Positions 1 to 8,801 of a stretch of 64,000 nucleotides of DNA are shown here, in pieces. The stretch comes from Carboxylicivirga marina. Its GTDB lineage: Bacteria > Bacteroidota > Bacteroidia > Bacteroidales > Marinilabiliaceae. The stretch lies in NCBI RefSeq assembly GCF_016612505.1, contig NZ_JAENRR010000013.1:55641-119640 (forward strand). The letters run 5' to 3'. Made by a program: the position numbers and the translations under genes. A model generated the notes under the pieces. The model did not search any database and had not been told where the DNA came from. It worked only from the letters and a program-made list of their open reading frames with translations. Each line of letters opens with the position of its first letter. Positions within the stretch are counted from its first letter, which is position 1.

Positions 1-92
1 AGCGGAGGGAGAATATTACATTCAGTCTGTTACAATGTTCATCTAAAATTCCAAAGCCTGCCAAGTTTTCTAGTTTAGCTAACTCTCATTTT

Positions 93-788
93 CTAAAGAG
101 ATAAACCCCATGGTTGATTATCATTAAAACCAGTCAAAACCTCTGTGTCTGATTCAACCACTACTTCATTACCTAAACGGGCATTACACATTATCCTCAA
201 TTGATAAGCCTTTGTATTGTATGGATTTCTTCTTATCAGTTCGTCCAAACAGTCGACACACTTTTGATATTTCTTTTTATTAAGATGTTTATTTATCATA
301 CTCTGCAGTTTGTCATCTGATTTAAAAGTTACTGGTATATTCTGAGAATAGGCCACTATCAGCGCAGGTGCTGCAATATGTTGTTCACTCAAATAACTAT
401 AATGGTACTTTGTTCCGTTTATAATAAATGCTAATTGAATTATTATCTTCTGGTTAACTGTTATCGAATCTGTTGCTTGCCATTTACCACCAGTTGACAT
501 TAAAAGCCGAATAACCTCTTTATCAATGTGGTTATCAATCGGATTGAGAATAGATACATCAACAATGTGTCCTTTAGGTGATACAGTAAGCGATGCAACA
601 GACAATCCAACCGTTAGTGAATTCTGTGAAACTAAAGGATAGGAGGCATTCTTAGCAATAAATTTATTAAAGCCATCCTTGCCTTCTGTAAATCTTGAAT
701 TAATATCTAATGCTCTGTCTGATATGCTCTGTGCACTCATTAGTAAAGACAGGTAAAAGAATACAAACAGTAATAATTGCTTCTTCAT
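93..788 (-). CDS. Secreted hypothetical protein with TonB-C-like domain and C-terminal TPR-like segment
   Basis: The 231-residue protein starts with a signal peptide (about residues 1-19, ending MSAQ), so it is exported. Residues about 50-135 read like the TonB C-terminal fold: a VSPKGHIVDVSIL strand pair followed by an IDKEVIRLL helix, a pattern also common in Bacteroidota periplasmic proteins unrelated to TonB. Residues about 160-210 (KKYQKCVDCLDELIRRNP...AYQLRIMCNARLGN) look like one or two TPR helices. No transmembrane anchor follows the signal peptide, so it is not a classical TonB. It sits alone at the window edge, on the same strand as the next gene. The exact function cannot be named; the domain reading is from pattern only. 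Confidence 0.6.
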   Translation of the reverse strand: MKKQLLLFVFFYLSLLMSAQSISDRALDINSRFTEGKDGFNKFIAKNASYPLVSQNSLTVGLSVASLTVSPKGHIVDVSILNPIDNHIDKEVIRLLMSTGGKWQATDSITVNQKIIIQLAFIINGTKYHYSYLSEQHIAAPALIVAYSQNIPVTFKSDDKLQSMINKHLNKKKYQKCVDCLDELIRRNPYNTKAYQLRIMCNARLGNEVVVESDTEVLTGFNDNQPWGLSL

Positions 789-830
789 CTCTTTACGATT
801 TTTTAAATAGCCATCGTTGCATGTATCTAT

Positions 831-915
831 GCTCCGTTAAGCGTAGCGTCCCGCTACGTTTTATCTTGCATGGCCTCTGGCCTGTTTACATTTCGACGGA
901 GCGAGACGCTAAGCC
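831..915. repeat. Nested inverted-repeat (hairpin) element
   Basis: A 7-bp outer pair (GCTCCGT at 831-837 with ACGGAGC at 896-902) surrounds a perfect 7-bp hairpin (CGTAGCG at 842-848 with CGCTACG at 852-858) and a small GGCC-TCT-GGCC hairpin. It lies between two minus-strand genes, where it could end transcription of the upstream gene (928-1509) or be a dispersed REP-like element. There is no T-run typical of an intrinsic terminator. Confidence 0.4.
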
Positions 916-927
916 GAACAGGGAGCG

Positions 928-1509
928 TTATTGTATAATTTTCTCTAGTAGTAAATTTTCGTCACTTTCATTACCATGCAATTGAATTTTTACTGTTTTG
1001 CTTTTCGCAAAAGCGTTGAACTTTGAGTTTTTTTGAAGTCTCCTGAAGTCGCTCATGATTTGTTCTAAAAATTCATTAGTTCCTTCAGTTGTATTAATTT
1101 CCTTTTCATTCCATAGTAAATCATTTCGTACTGTAAGTGTATTTCCTTTACCTTGATATATTTTTAAGTTCTCATAATTCCATATCTGACCTTGTTGAAG
1201 CTTTTGGAGACCCTCAGTAATTAAATCACTATCATCTAATTCTTTATATACTGAGTCTACTGCCTTAAATTCTCGTAAACCAATTGTTAAGCCTGCAATT
1301 CCAAACAATAGTAATGAGATTATTAGTCTTGAAATTTGCATGTTTTCAATTTGGAAATCACTATTCAATAAGAATGATATAATTGCTATCGGAATACCCC
1401 AATAAACTGAACCATGAAGAAATGCGTATAGCCACTTCTTCTTTCTACGCTCTTCCCATTTTGAATAGAATTCTTCTTGTTTTTTGCTTAATTCTTTCAT
1501 GTACGTCAT
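928..1509 (-). CDS. Hypothetical membrane protein with two transmembrane helices
   Basis: The start is placed at the ATG whose A is at 1509 because a strong GGGAGG sequence lies 5 nt upstream; the longer in-frame extension to 1563 has no such support. The resulting 193-residue protein has a charged N-terminus (KKQEEFYSKWEERRKKK), two hydrophobic segments (about residues 27-48 and 60-78) and a soluble C-terminal domain of about 110 residues rich in Lys and Glu. The pattern resembles small membrane proteins with a cytoplasmic PH-like tail, but no family is recognised. Confidence 0.6.
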   Translation of the reverse strand: MTYMKELSKKQEEFYSKWEERRKKKWLYAFLHGSVYWGIPIAIISFLLNSDFQIENMQISRLIISLLLFGIAGLTIGLREFKAVDSVYKELDDSDLITEGLQKLQQGQIWNYENLKIYQGKGNTLTVRNDLLWNEKEINTTEGTNEFLEQIMSDFRRLQKNSKFNAFAKSKTVKIQLHGNESDENLLLEKIIQ

Positions 1510-1694
1510 TTTTACCTCCCTGTAAATCTTACATATACAACACAATGCCATCTTCTTTATCAAGCCTTCAGTATTTTACCAATCCCTCTCTTTGATTTGC
1601 TACACCTAAAAACAGCATTCCCTAAAACTACTATAAATCACCGCTCAATGGCGTGAGTAAAGTCGGATAAATGAAATCCATTAACTACTCATAC

Positions 1695-1721
1695 AAAAGG
1701 GTGCCATTACATGGCACCCTT
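1695..1721 (-). terminator. Rho-independent terminator of the gene at 1749-2477
   Basis: Perfect 10-bp stem (AAGGGTGCCA at 1697-1706 with its complement at 1712-1721), 5-nt loop, followed on the minus strand by TTTTGTAT. It lies about 30 bp beyond the stop codon of the gene at 1749. Confidence 0.75.
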
Positions 1722-1748
1722 AAAACTTACACCAACTGTGATAATTAG

Positions 1749-2477
1749 TTAATTACTGCTTAGCTGTAAATCGTCAGCATTGTTGCGTCGGCGCCTGATG
1801 ATGCTGTTGGCCGAATCAATTAACAAAGCCGTTTGGGAGCACAAGTCGGTATACTTATCAGGGTCAACCTGAATCATGGCTCGCAGATACACCACCAGTC
1901 GTTCATTCACAACTTTCCGCAATTCTCTTTTAAGCGATGAAGCATTCTCTGATTGTTGCACTGCCGTTCGGCTATTGTTCCAGGCTGCTTCTGCTGTTTT
2001 AAATTTTGTCTGCTCGTTATCCAGCTGGCTGCTTAGTTCTTTTAAACCGGGTAACAGTTCCACTTTAGATGCCACCTCCGGCTTAGCCATATCTTCTAAA
2101 AAAGAATCCGTCAAGGCCGACTGCGCTCCATAGGCTTCATTTACCAAATCAAAACCATACTTATCAATAACGGCATCTACTTCAAAGGCCGCTTCTCTTA
2201 CCTGTGCATCCGGATGGTGCAGATAACCCTTTGCCAGGTACAAAAGCGAACGGTAAACACCATCGCGTGCCGCATCAAAATTATCCAGGTCCGACTCCGC
2301 TCTATCTTTATTAATAGCTGAAAGCAGCTGGTTATTTAATGGCTGAATCTGCCCCTTGAGCGCAAGCATATGCACATCGTCGGCAGGTGCCTTATCAATT
2401 TCATTCAAAATATTCGTTGTTAAATCGGCCATTTCAGCCACACGAATGTCGTTAAATACTTTACTAATTTTTCTCAT
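1749..2477 (-). CDS. Hypothetical protein, Bacteroidota-specific all-helical family (DUF6261-like)
   Basis: A 242-residue soluble protein with no signal peptide or membrane segment. It appears almost wholly helical, with heptad-like stretches (residues about 140-190) and a basic RRRRNN near the C-terminus. Length and patterns such as LDNFDAARDGVYRSL and HPDAQVREAAF remind me of the DUF6261 family, which is largely confined to Bacteroidota and of unknown function; this assignment is from memory. The gene has its own terminator and is preceded by an unusual array of five palindromes (2531-2711) beginning about 54 bp before the start codon, which suggests dedicated regulation or a co-inherited repeat. 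Confidence 0.55.
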   Translation of the reverse strand: MRKISKVFNDIRVAEMADLTTNILNEIDKAPADDVHMLALKGQIQPLNNQLLSAINKDRAESDLDNFDAARDGVYRSLLYLAKGYLHHPDAQVREAAFEVDAVIDKYGFDLVNEAYGAQSALTDSFLEDMAKPEVASKVELLPGLKELSSQLDNEQTKFKTAEAAWNNSRTAVQQSENASSLKRELRKVVNERLVVYLRAMIQVDPDKYTDLCSQTALLIDSANSIIRRRRNNADDLQLSSN

Positions 2478-2530
2478 AAATACTTGTTTAAATGATTATT
2501 GTGTCGGTGTAAGTTCTTGTCGGATAGCCA

Positions 2531-2711
2531 TGCACGAACATGCAAAGCTTATTTTATGGAAACGTAACGTCATGTACGCACCTGCATAAGCTTCCTGCCA
2601 AAAAAAGAAGCCGTACACAAACGTGCAAAGCTTGTTTTACGCATAAGAGAGCCCATGCACGGACGTGCATGGCATGTTTTTTCAAAAAGTGAAGGCATGC
2701 ACGTTTGTGCA
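2531..2711. repeat. Five imperfect palindromes phased at 42 bp
   Basis: Five 14-bp elements matching TGCACGNACGTGCA begin at 2531, 2573, 2614, 2656 and 2698, giving steps of 42, 41, 42 and 42 bp. The copy at 2656 is a perfect dyad (TGCACG-GA-CGTGCA); the others carry one to several changes. Between the palindromes a weaker AAGCTT and T-rich block recurs, so the whole is a decayed tandem repeat with a unit of about 42 bp. Short minus-strand reading frames across it encode a 14-residue repeat, but the 41-bp step breaks frame and no start or codon signal supports translation. Confidence 0.75.
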
Positions 2712-3093
2712 TAAATGGTGATTGAGCACTTAAAAGCATTCACCGTTAAGAAGTAAGTTGACATGTCTGGTTACAATTGTGTTATCTACTTGTTAATTGC
2801 AGAAACACAAAAACGTAACACCTTTTGACACACCTATTTTTCATTTTCTTGACGAATAGCTGATTTTTGCAGATAAACAACGTCTTTTATGTGATGAAAA
2901 ATGAATTGTGTTTAACACCTATTATTGAGCCACTAAGAGAAAATGGTCAATTTTCTTTCACAAACACCGTTGCACAAGTATTAACAGGACCTTACTTTTG
3001 AGTAATAGGCCAAGCCGACAGTTCGCCAATTCGACAGTTCTTACTACCTTTAGCCTTTCATTACATAATACACAACAAGAGGAACAGCCACAT
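2712..3093. other. Intergenic region between palindrome array and glycosyltransferase gene
   Basis: About 380 bp of AT-rich sequence separating divergent genes. I see no RNA gene or repeat. A stretch at 2998-3093 is open in the frame of the downstream gene but starts with TTG and is low-complexity Ser/Thr/Gln, so I treat it as untranslated leader. AAGAGGA at 3077-3083 lies just ahead of the chosen start. Confidence 0.4.
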
Positions 3094-3840
3094 ATGCAGA
3101 ATACACGAAACCTGGTCATTATACCCACTTATAACGAGAAGGAAAACATTGAAGCCATTATTGATGCGGTTTTTAGCCTGCCTCGTTCCTTCGAGATCTT
3201 AATCATTGACGATAATTCGCCCGATGGCACTGCTGATATCGTAAAAGGCTTGATGGAGAAACATCCAGAGCAGCTGCATATAGTCGAACGTGAAGGCAAG
3301 CTGGGATTAGGAACCGCCTATATTACGGGCTTTAACTGGGCTGTTGAGAAGGCTTATGACTACATTTTTGAGATGGATGCCGACTTTTCACATCCTCCAA
3401 AAGACTTAATTAACCTGCACGATGCCTGTTTAAATGGTGCTGATATGGCCATTGGCTCGCGCTACATCTCAGGTGTGAATGTGGTTAACTGGCCCATGGG
3501 ACGTGTACTGATGTCGTATTTTGCCTCAGTGTATGTACGTTTCATCACCGGCATGAAAATTATGGATACCACTGCAGGCTTCAAGTGCTACACTCGCAAA
3601 GTACTCGAAACCATCGACCTGGACAATATTAAGCTAAAGGGCTACTCGTTCCAGATTGAGATGAAGTTTACCACCTGGAAATTTGGTTTTAACATCGTAG
3701 AGGTACCCATTATTTTTACCGACCGTACCGAAGGCACCTCCAAAATGAGTGGCGGTATTTTTAACGAAGCTGTTTGGGGTGTTATCAAAATGAAAATATC
3801 GAGCTGGTTTAAATCCTATAAAAGAGACGAAAGCGTTTAA
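3094..3840 (+). CDS. Family 2 glycosyltransferase, polyprenol-phosphate mannosyltransferase type
   Basis: A 248-residue GT-A enzyme that probably moves a hexose from a nucleotide sugar to a polyprenyl phosphate at the inner face of the cytoplasmic membrane. The hallmark motifs are present in order: IPTYNEKENI near the N-terminus, IIDDNSPDGTADIV, the metal-binding EMDADFSHPP, and the acceptor-side DTTAGFKCY and GYSFQIEM motifs of the DPM1 family. There is no C-terminal membrane domain, as in soluble DPM1-like enzymes. The start is set at the ATG at 3094, just before the first beta strand. The gene sits about 270 bp ahead of pyrC, an arrangement I associate with Bacteroidota. The sugar is not determinable. 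Confidence 0.85.
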   Translation: MQNTRNLVIIPTYNEKENIEAIIDAVFSLPRSFEILIIDDNSPDGTADIVKGLMEKHPEQLHIVEREGKLGLGTAYITGFNWAVEKAYDYIFEMDADFSHPPKDLINLHDACLNGADMAIGSRYISGVNVVNWPMGRVLMSYFASVYVRFITGMKIMDTTAGFKCYTRKVLETIDLDNIKLKGYSFQIEMKFTTWKFGFNIVEVPIIFTDRTEGTSKMSGGIFNEAVWGVIKMKISSWFKSYKRDESV

Positions 3841-4110
3841 GGATATTGGATGTATGACCTTGGCCGTAAAGATAGATAAGGACGTCAATACTATTGATCT
3901 AATGACCTATTGACCTATTGACCTACTAATCTAATCACCTACTAACCCAAACATGGACATTCAATACAATTATTCTGAACTTAGCAAAGTAGTTCAACCA
4001 ATTTGAAGCAAAGCTGTTAAACTACTAAACTTTTCAACTCCTTAAACTCTGAACTGGAAACTGAATAAGGAAAAACCCATCAACTTTTTAAACTGATAAA
4101 CTAAGAAGAT
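3841..4110. other. Intergenic region with short direct repeats
   Basis: Contains a short tandem of GACCTATT-type octamers (about 3900-3945) and otherwise low-complexity AT-rich sequence. I see no gene, terminator hairpin or recognisable promoter. Confidence 0.4.
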
Positions 4111-5448
4111 ATGTCAACGCTACTTATAAAAAACGCCACCATTGTTAACGAAGGAGTCAAAATCAATGGAAGTGTTTTAATCGAAAACGACTTAATTAAA
4201 AGTATTATAGCTGATGGTGATTTACCAAAAGCAGATAAAGAAATTGATGCCACTGGTTTACTATTATTGCCTGGTGCCATCGACGATCAGGTGCATTTCC
4301 GCGAGCCGGGATTAACACACAAAGCCAATATCGAAAGTGAATCGCGTGCGGCTGTAGCTGGAGGCATTACCTCATTTATGGAGATGCCAAATACCAAACC
4401 TCAGGCTACTAATCATGCTGTTTTGGAAGAGAAGTATGATGCTGCATCGAAAGTATCGCCTGCCAACTACTCGTTTTACCTGGGGGCTACCAATGACAAT
4501 ATTGATGAAATCTTAAAAACAGATCCTAAAAAGATTTGTGGTATTAAAATATTCATGGGCTCATCAACGGGTAATATGTTGGTTGATGATGAAGAAACAT
4601 TGGGTCGTATTTTTGCCGAAAGCCCAACCATCTTAACTACTCACTGTGAAGATGAAACCACCATTCAGGAGAATACCACTATTTATAAAAATAAGTTTGG
4701 CGAAGACATGCCATTTAAATATCACCCGGTGATTCGTTCATCAGAGGCGTGTTACAAATCATCTAAAAAAGCATCGGAATTGGCTCGTAAGCATGGTGCA
4801 CGTCTGCACATATTACACCTGAGTTCAGCCGAAGAGTTGGATTTACTGGATACAGACCTGCCTTTAAAAGACAAAAAAGTAACGGGCGAAGTTTGTGTAC
4901 ATCACCTTTGGTTTACCGATTCCGATTACGACAAATATGGCTCGCGTATTAAGTGGAACCCGGCAGTTAAAGCTGAGAGTGACCGTAATGCATTACGCAA
5001 GGGCTTAATTAACCACAAGCTCGATGTAGTAGCTACCGACCATGCACCGCATACCATTGAGGAGAAGAACAACAAATACTTCAGTGCACCTTCGGGAGGT
5101 CCTTTGGTACAGCACGCTTTAGTATCGATGCTCGAAATGGTGAAGCAAGGTATATTCACCTATGAATTAGTGGTTGAAAAAATGGCACACAACCCGGCCA
5201 TATTATTTGAAGTTGAGAAACGAGGCTACATACGCGAAGGTTACAAAGCCGATTTGGTATTGGTTAATCCAAACGATAGCTGGGAGGTAAAACCAGATAA
5301 CATCCTTTACAAATGCGGATGGTCGCCTTTTGAAGGCACTACCTTCTCACACAAAGTGGTGCATACACTGGTTAATGGTCAGTCAGCCTACGCCGATGGC
5401 AAAGTCAACACCGAAGTAAGAGGAGAAAGACTTACTTTTGACAGATAA
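4111..5448 (+). CDS. pyrC: Dihydroorotase
   Basis: A 445-residue amidohydrolase of the class I dihydroorotase type, which interconverts carbamoyl-aspartate and dihydroorotate in pyrimidine synthesis. Visible hallmarks are the N-terminal metal motif region GAIDDQVHFREPG (residues 55-67), PNTKP substrate loop, TTHCED, HILHLSSAEE, and the catalytic ATDHAPH. Unlike the usual HxH, the first ligand position is Gln60 (QVH); I recall this variant from other Bacteroidota dihydroorotases, so it is likely a lineage trait rather than a damaged site. Length is normal. It stands as a single gene after the glycosyltransferase. Confidence 0.9.
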   Translation: MSTLLIKNATIVNEGVKINGSVLIENDLIKSIIADGDLPKADKEIDATGLLLLPGAIDDQVHFREPGLTHKANIESESRAAVAGGITSFMEMPNTKPQATNHAVLEEKYDAASKVSPANYSFYLGATNDNIDEILKTDPKKICGIKIFMGSSTGNMLVDDEETLGRIFAESPTILTTHCEDETTIQENTTIYKNKFGEDMPFKYHPVIRSSEACYKSSKKASELARKHGARLHILHLSSAEELDLLDTDLPLKDKKVTGEVCVHHLWFTDSDYDKYGSRIKWNPAVKAESDRNALRKGLINHKLDVVATDHAPHTIEEKNNKYFSAPSGGPLVQHALVSMLEMVKQGIFTYELVVEKMAHNPAILFEVEKRGYIREGYKADLVLVNPNDSWEVKPDNILYKCGWSPFEGTTFSHKVVHTLVNGQSAYADGKVNTEVRGERLTFDR

Positions 5449-5520
5449 TAGTATCTATTGAAGTCAATGGTTAAACACATATGCTTATAGCTTACAGCAG
5501 GAAAGTATAGTGTGTTGGCC

Positions 5521-5615
5521 AGTCAAAAAGGCGAGCCGGCGAAGGGATGTGGGATAAAGCTTCTTTTTGACTAGACTTTTTTTGTTTACTTTTGGTAGCA
5601 ATGACAAAAAGTAAA
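5521..5615. repeat. Two consecutive hairpins, dispersed-element-like
   Basis: First hairpin: AGTCAAAAAG (5521-5530) with CTTTTTGACT (5563-5572), a perfect 10-bp pair. Second: TTTACTTTT (5585-5593) with AAAAGTAAA (5607-5615), a perfect 9-bp pair. The second resembles another hairpin at 9226-9254 in design (pyrimidine-rich arm, short purine-rich loop, purine arm). The pair may terminate pyrC transcription or be an intergenic repeat family. Confidence 0.45.
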
Positions 5616-5718
5616 GACTTGTCCCTTGTCAAAACGGGAGCCCATCCGGCTAGAGGATAAAAATTTATGTATTAGCATGCACTTAAAATAACTATTAATT
5701 ATAAATGATTAATGAATA

Positions 5719-6228
5719 ATGAATAATAAAAAATACATCAAGCACACGGCTTTTATAGTTGTGTGCTTCTTTTTTGTTTTTAATGCCTGTAAACAAAAGC
5801 AAACAAGCTCATCATCTACTGATTTCAAAGCGCCAGGCCACTGCATTGCCGATACCATTATTTATCCGGTGGTGATAAAAAACCTGGATTCATTAGATGT
5901 GTGGACCGAACAATGTCTGAGCCAGCTGGAACGCCAGAAATTTGTTGACCAGATATTTGATGCTATTTATAAGCGCAAAGCCAAAGCCTATAGCTACTTT
6001 AACAACGAGGAAATGTCGATTTCCGACATCAAAGCCCTTGAAGAACAAGCTGATTTTAGTCGTGATAAAATAGGCAAACTACAGTTTTGGGAAACCTGGC
6101 ATTTTGATGAAGAGCAACTCATAATGACAAAAAAAGTACATGCCATATTACTGGCCTATGAGTTCTTAACCGAAGAAGGTGAATTACGGGGTTATAAAGC
6201 AGCTTTTTATATTAAGATGAAGGAATAA
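5719..6228 (+). CDS. Hypothetical lipoprotein
   Basis: A 169-residue protein with a type II signal peptide: positive N-terminus (NNKKYIK), hydrophobic core, and a lipobox FNAC with Cys24 as the lipidated residue. A Ser/Thr/Gln-rich linker follows, then a compact domain (ADTIIYPVVIKNLDSLDVWTE onward) with a run of aromatic and acidic residues. The residues after Cys24 (KQKQTSSSS) lack the acidic run used for surface export in Bacteroidota, so a periplasm-facing location is more likely. No family recognised. Confidence 0.65.
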   Translation: MNNKKYIKHTAFIVVCFFFVFNACKQKQTSSSSTDFKAPGHCIADTIIYPVVIKNLDSLDVWTEQCLSQLERQKFVDQIFDAIYKRKAKAYSYFNNEEMSISDIKALEEQADFSRDKIGKLQFWETWHFDEEQLIMTKKVHAILLAYEFLTEEGELRGYKAAFYIKMKE

Positions 6229-6234
6229 ACTGTT

Positions 6235-6333
6235 AAACCTGACCCTCGCTGGCGCGAATTTGTAATTCGTGCCAATTAAAAGAAGTTCCAAGTACCGATT
6301 ACAAATCGGCGCTAGCGGTGACCTGTCAGGTTT
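6235..6333. repeat. REP/MITE-like 99-bp inverted repeat
   Basis: Perfect 9-bp outer arms (AAACCTGAC at 6235-6243 and its complement at 6325-6333) enclose a second long pair (GCTGGCGC... against ...GCGCTAGC). Inside each half is its own small perfect palindrome: CGAATT-TGT-AATTCG and CCGATT-ACA-AATCGG. The structure sits between convergent genes and could act as a bidirectional terminator, but the two-palindrome architecture is that of a REP-like element. Confidence 0.6.
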
Positions 6334-6337
6334 TATA

Positions 6338-7600
6338 TTATTCAAACTTCCACTCCGAAGCTTTTAAGACATAACGTGCAGTTTTGCGGCTCATCTGAGA
6401 ATCAACAACTTCCTTTCCGGTAATCACCTCATTAATGGCTTCATCGGTATAATGTCGAATGGTGACCAGCTCCATCTCCTCGTTGTAACGTACATCAAAC
6501 TGCTCTTGAAGTTCTTCAATGGCTGCCTTCACATATTTTGTATCATCCACACAAACTGAGAAATTCAATGCCGATGTTTGCATCATATTTAAAGTAACAC
6601 GGTGATTGGAGAAGATATGGAAGATATCGCTCAAACTTTCCTCCATAATAAAAGAGAAATCTCTGGGCGACATAGAGATGAGCATCTGGTTTCGTTTTAA
6701 TACATATATCGGTTGAAGCTCTTTTGTTTGCTCACTACTTTTTATCACGGTACCAACATCTTGTGGCTCCACAAACGACTTAACCAATAGAGGTATATGC
6801 TTATTCTGCAAAGGCTTTAGTGTCTTTGGGTGAATCACCTGAGCGCCGTAATAGGTCAGCTCAATGGCCTCCCAATACGAAAGTTCATCAATCTTTGTGG
6901 CTTTCGCATACCAACGTGGGTCAGCATTTAGTACACCAGGCACATCTTTCCAAATAGCCAGGTACTCAGCATCCATCACATGGGCTATAATTGCACCGGT
7001 ATAATCAGAGCCTTCGCGTCCTAATGTGGTGGTTAAATTATTCTCAGTAGATCCTATAAATCCTTGCGTTACCCAAATATTCCCATTGCCGGTTTCTAAA
7101 TTATCCTGCATCAACGATTGCGTCAGTTTCCAGTTCACATTGGCGCTGCGGTAACAATCATCGGTACGGATATATTTACGAATATCCAGCCATTCATTAG
7201 CGATATTGATACTATTTAAATAGGCGCTAATAATAGTGGTACTCAACAATTCACCAAAGGGCACAATCTGGTCGTATTCGAAGTCATAGTTAAGCGATGG
7301 CTCTGTACAAAGCTTGGCATCCAACTGAGAGATAAGTAGATTAATACAAGCATTTCCATCTTCCAATAAATCATTAACAATTTTAAAGTGATAGCTTTTT
7401 AAAGCGTCAAAACGCTCTTGCAATAAAGTGTTATCTTTTTGCATATACGCCTCAACAATGGCCTCCATTGCATTGGTGGTTTTACCCATTGCCGACACCA
7501 CAATAAATAACTGACCGTCATAATGCTTAATTATCTCTGCCAGATTCCTGACCCCTGAAGCATCTTTAACCGAAGCCCCACCAAATTTGAATACTCTCAT
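6338..7600 (-). CDS. Aspartate kinase, monofunctional
   Basis: This 420-residue enzyme phosphorylates aspartate, the committed step to lysine, threonine, methionine and diaminopimelate. The N-terminal amino-acid-kinase motif VFKFGGASVKD, GREGSDYTGA and WKDVPGVLNADPR are all present. The last about 130 residues carry ACT-type regulatory segments (ISMSPRDFSFIMEESLSDIF...), implying end-product control, though which amino acid cannot be told. It is divergently transcribed from fructose-1,6-bisphosphatase with a 162-bp shared upstream region. Length is slightly short compared with many aspartokinases (about 440-460), but the domains look complete. Confidence 0.85.
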   Translation of the reverse strand: MRVFKFGGASVKDASGVRNLAEIIKHYDGQLFIVVSAMGKTTNAMEAIVEAYMQKDNTLLQERFDALKSYHFKIVNDLLEDGNACINLLISQLDAKLCTEPSLNYDFEYDQIVPFGELLSTTIISAYLNSINIANEWLDIRKYIRTDDCYRSANVNWKLTQSLMQDNLETGNGNIWVTQGFIGSTENNLTTTLGREGSDYTGAIIAHVMDAEYLAIWKDVPGVLNADPRWYAKATKIDELSYWEAIELTYYGAQVIHPKTLKPLQNKHIPLLVKSFVEPQDVGTVIKSSEQTKELQPIYVLKRNQMLISMSPRDFSFIMEESLSDIFHIFSNHRVTLNMMQTSALNFSVCVDDTKYVKAAIEELQEQFDVRYNEEMELVTIRHYTDEAINEVITGKEVVDSQMSRKTARYVLKASEWKFE

Positions 7601-7762
7601 GCTATAAAATTACATCTTCGATTGGTTTCGCAAAAACATGTAAAACAAAAAATTACTTTCAATTTATAACTATTTCCTTTCAGCGCACAACAAGTGAGCC
7701 TTGTCATTGTTAAGCACCAAAGCATTAGCTAATCTTACAAATCAACACTAATTCCAATTTAC

Positions 7763-8788
7763 ATGACAAAATTTGAAGTAACAACCCTAAACGAATTCAT
7801 CCTCAAAAGCCAGATGGAGCTGGACTACAAGGCAGATGGAGGATTTTCGCACATGCTCCACCATATTGGCACAGCAGCTCGCATTGTTAATCGTGAAGTA
7901 AACAAAGCCGGTTTGGTTGATGTTCTTGGCGAAGCAGGAAACACCAATGTACAAGGTGAAGACCAGAAGAAACTGGACATCATTGCCAATGAGTATTTTA
8001 TTGATGCCATGCACAGTTGTGGTGAAATATGCGCCATTGCTTCTGAAGAGAACGAGAGCTTCATCTTTTTTGATGATGAAATAGCGAAAAATGCGAAGTA
8101 TGTGTTTATGATGGATCCACTTGATGGCTCATCAAATATTGATGTGAATGTTTCCATTGGCACCATTTTCTCGATATACAAGCGCGTAACACCAGAAGGT
8201 ACGCAGGCTACAATGGAAGACTTCCTGCAAAAAGGAACAGAACAGGTAGCATCAGGCTATATTTTGTATGGTAGCTCAACCATGCTGGTATATACAACCG
8301 GAGAAGGTGTTAATGGCTTTACGCTTGACCCATCCATAGGTGAATTTTGCCTCTCACACCAAATGATAAAAACACCTGAAGATGGAACCATTTACTCTGT
8401 TAACGAGGGCAATTACAAGAAGTTCCCCAAAGGTGTAAAGAAATACATTAAATACTGCCAGGAAAGAGATTCGAAGACCAGCCGTCCGTACTCATCGCGA
8501 TACATCGGGTCGCTCGTTTCTGATTTTCACCGTAACTTACTTAAAGGGGGTGTTTTTATATATCCTGAGTTTGAAAATGCACCTACCGGAAAGCTACGAC
8601 TGCTATACGAATGCAACCCCATTGCCTACTTAGCTGAACAGGCTGGCGGAAAAGCCACCAATGGCGAACAACGCATAATGGAACTTAAGCCTACGTCACT
8701 GCACCAACGAACACCATTTTATACAGGTTCAAAAAACATGGTTGAGAAGGTTGAAGCCTATTTGAAGAAACACGGAAAAGACAGCTAA
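7763..8788 (+). CDS. fbp: Fructose-1,6-bisphosphatase class 1
   Basis: A 341-residue class 1 FBPase that removes the 1-phosphate from fructose 1,6-bisphosphate in gluconeogenesis. The diagnostic metal-binding motif [15 protein letters not shown] is present near residue 117, with the upstream metal ligands in ASEENE and the substrate motif [17 protein letters not shown]. The C-terminal [17 protein letters not shown] matches the family. Length is standard. It is followed by a long non-coding stretch with a terminator at 8975-9016. Confidence 0.92.
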   Translation: MTKFEVTTLNEFILKSQMELDYKADGGFSHMLHHIGTAARIVNREVNKAGLVDVLGEAGNTNVQGEDQKKLDIIANEYFIDAMHSCGEICAIASEENESFIFFDDEIAKNAKYVFMMDPLDGSSNIDVNVSIGTIFSIYKRVTPEGTQATMEDFLQKGTEQVASGYILYGSSTMLVYTTGEGVNGFTLDPSIGEFCLSHQMIKTPEDGTIYSVNEGNYKKFPKGVKKYIKYCQERDSKTSRPYSSRYIGSLVSDFHRNLLKGGVFIYPEFENAPTGKLRLLYECNPIAYLAEQAGGKATNGEQRIMELKPTSLHQRTPFYTGSKNMVEKVEAYLKKHGKDS

Positions 8789-8801
8789 TACCAATTTTAT
8801 T

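Noticed and set aside
2554..2764. Two overlapping minus-strand frames with a 14-residue repeat
   Set aside because: They are read across the 42-bp palindrome array; the 41-bp step breaks frame, there is no ribosome-binding signal, and the repeat is explained at DNA level.
2998..3093. N-terminal extension of the first glycosyltransferase
   Set aside because: Begins with TTG, is low-complexity, and precedes the conserved N-terminal strand; ATG at 3094 is better supported.
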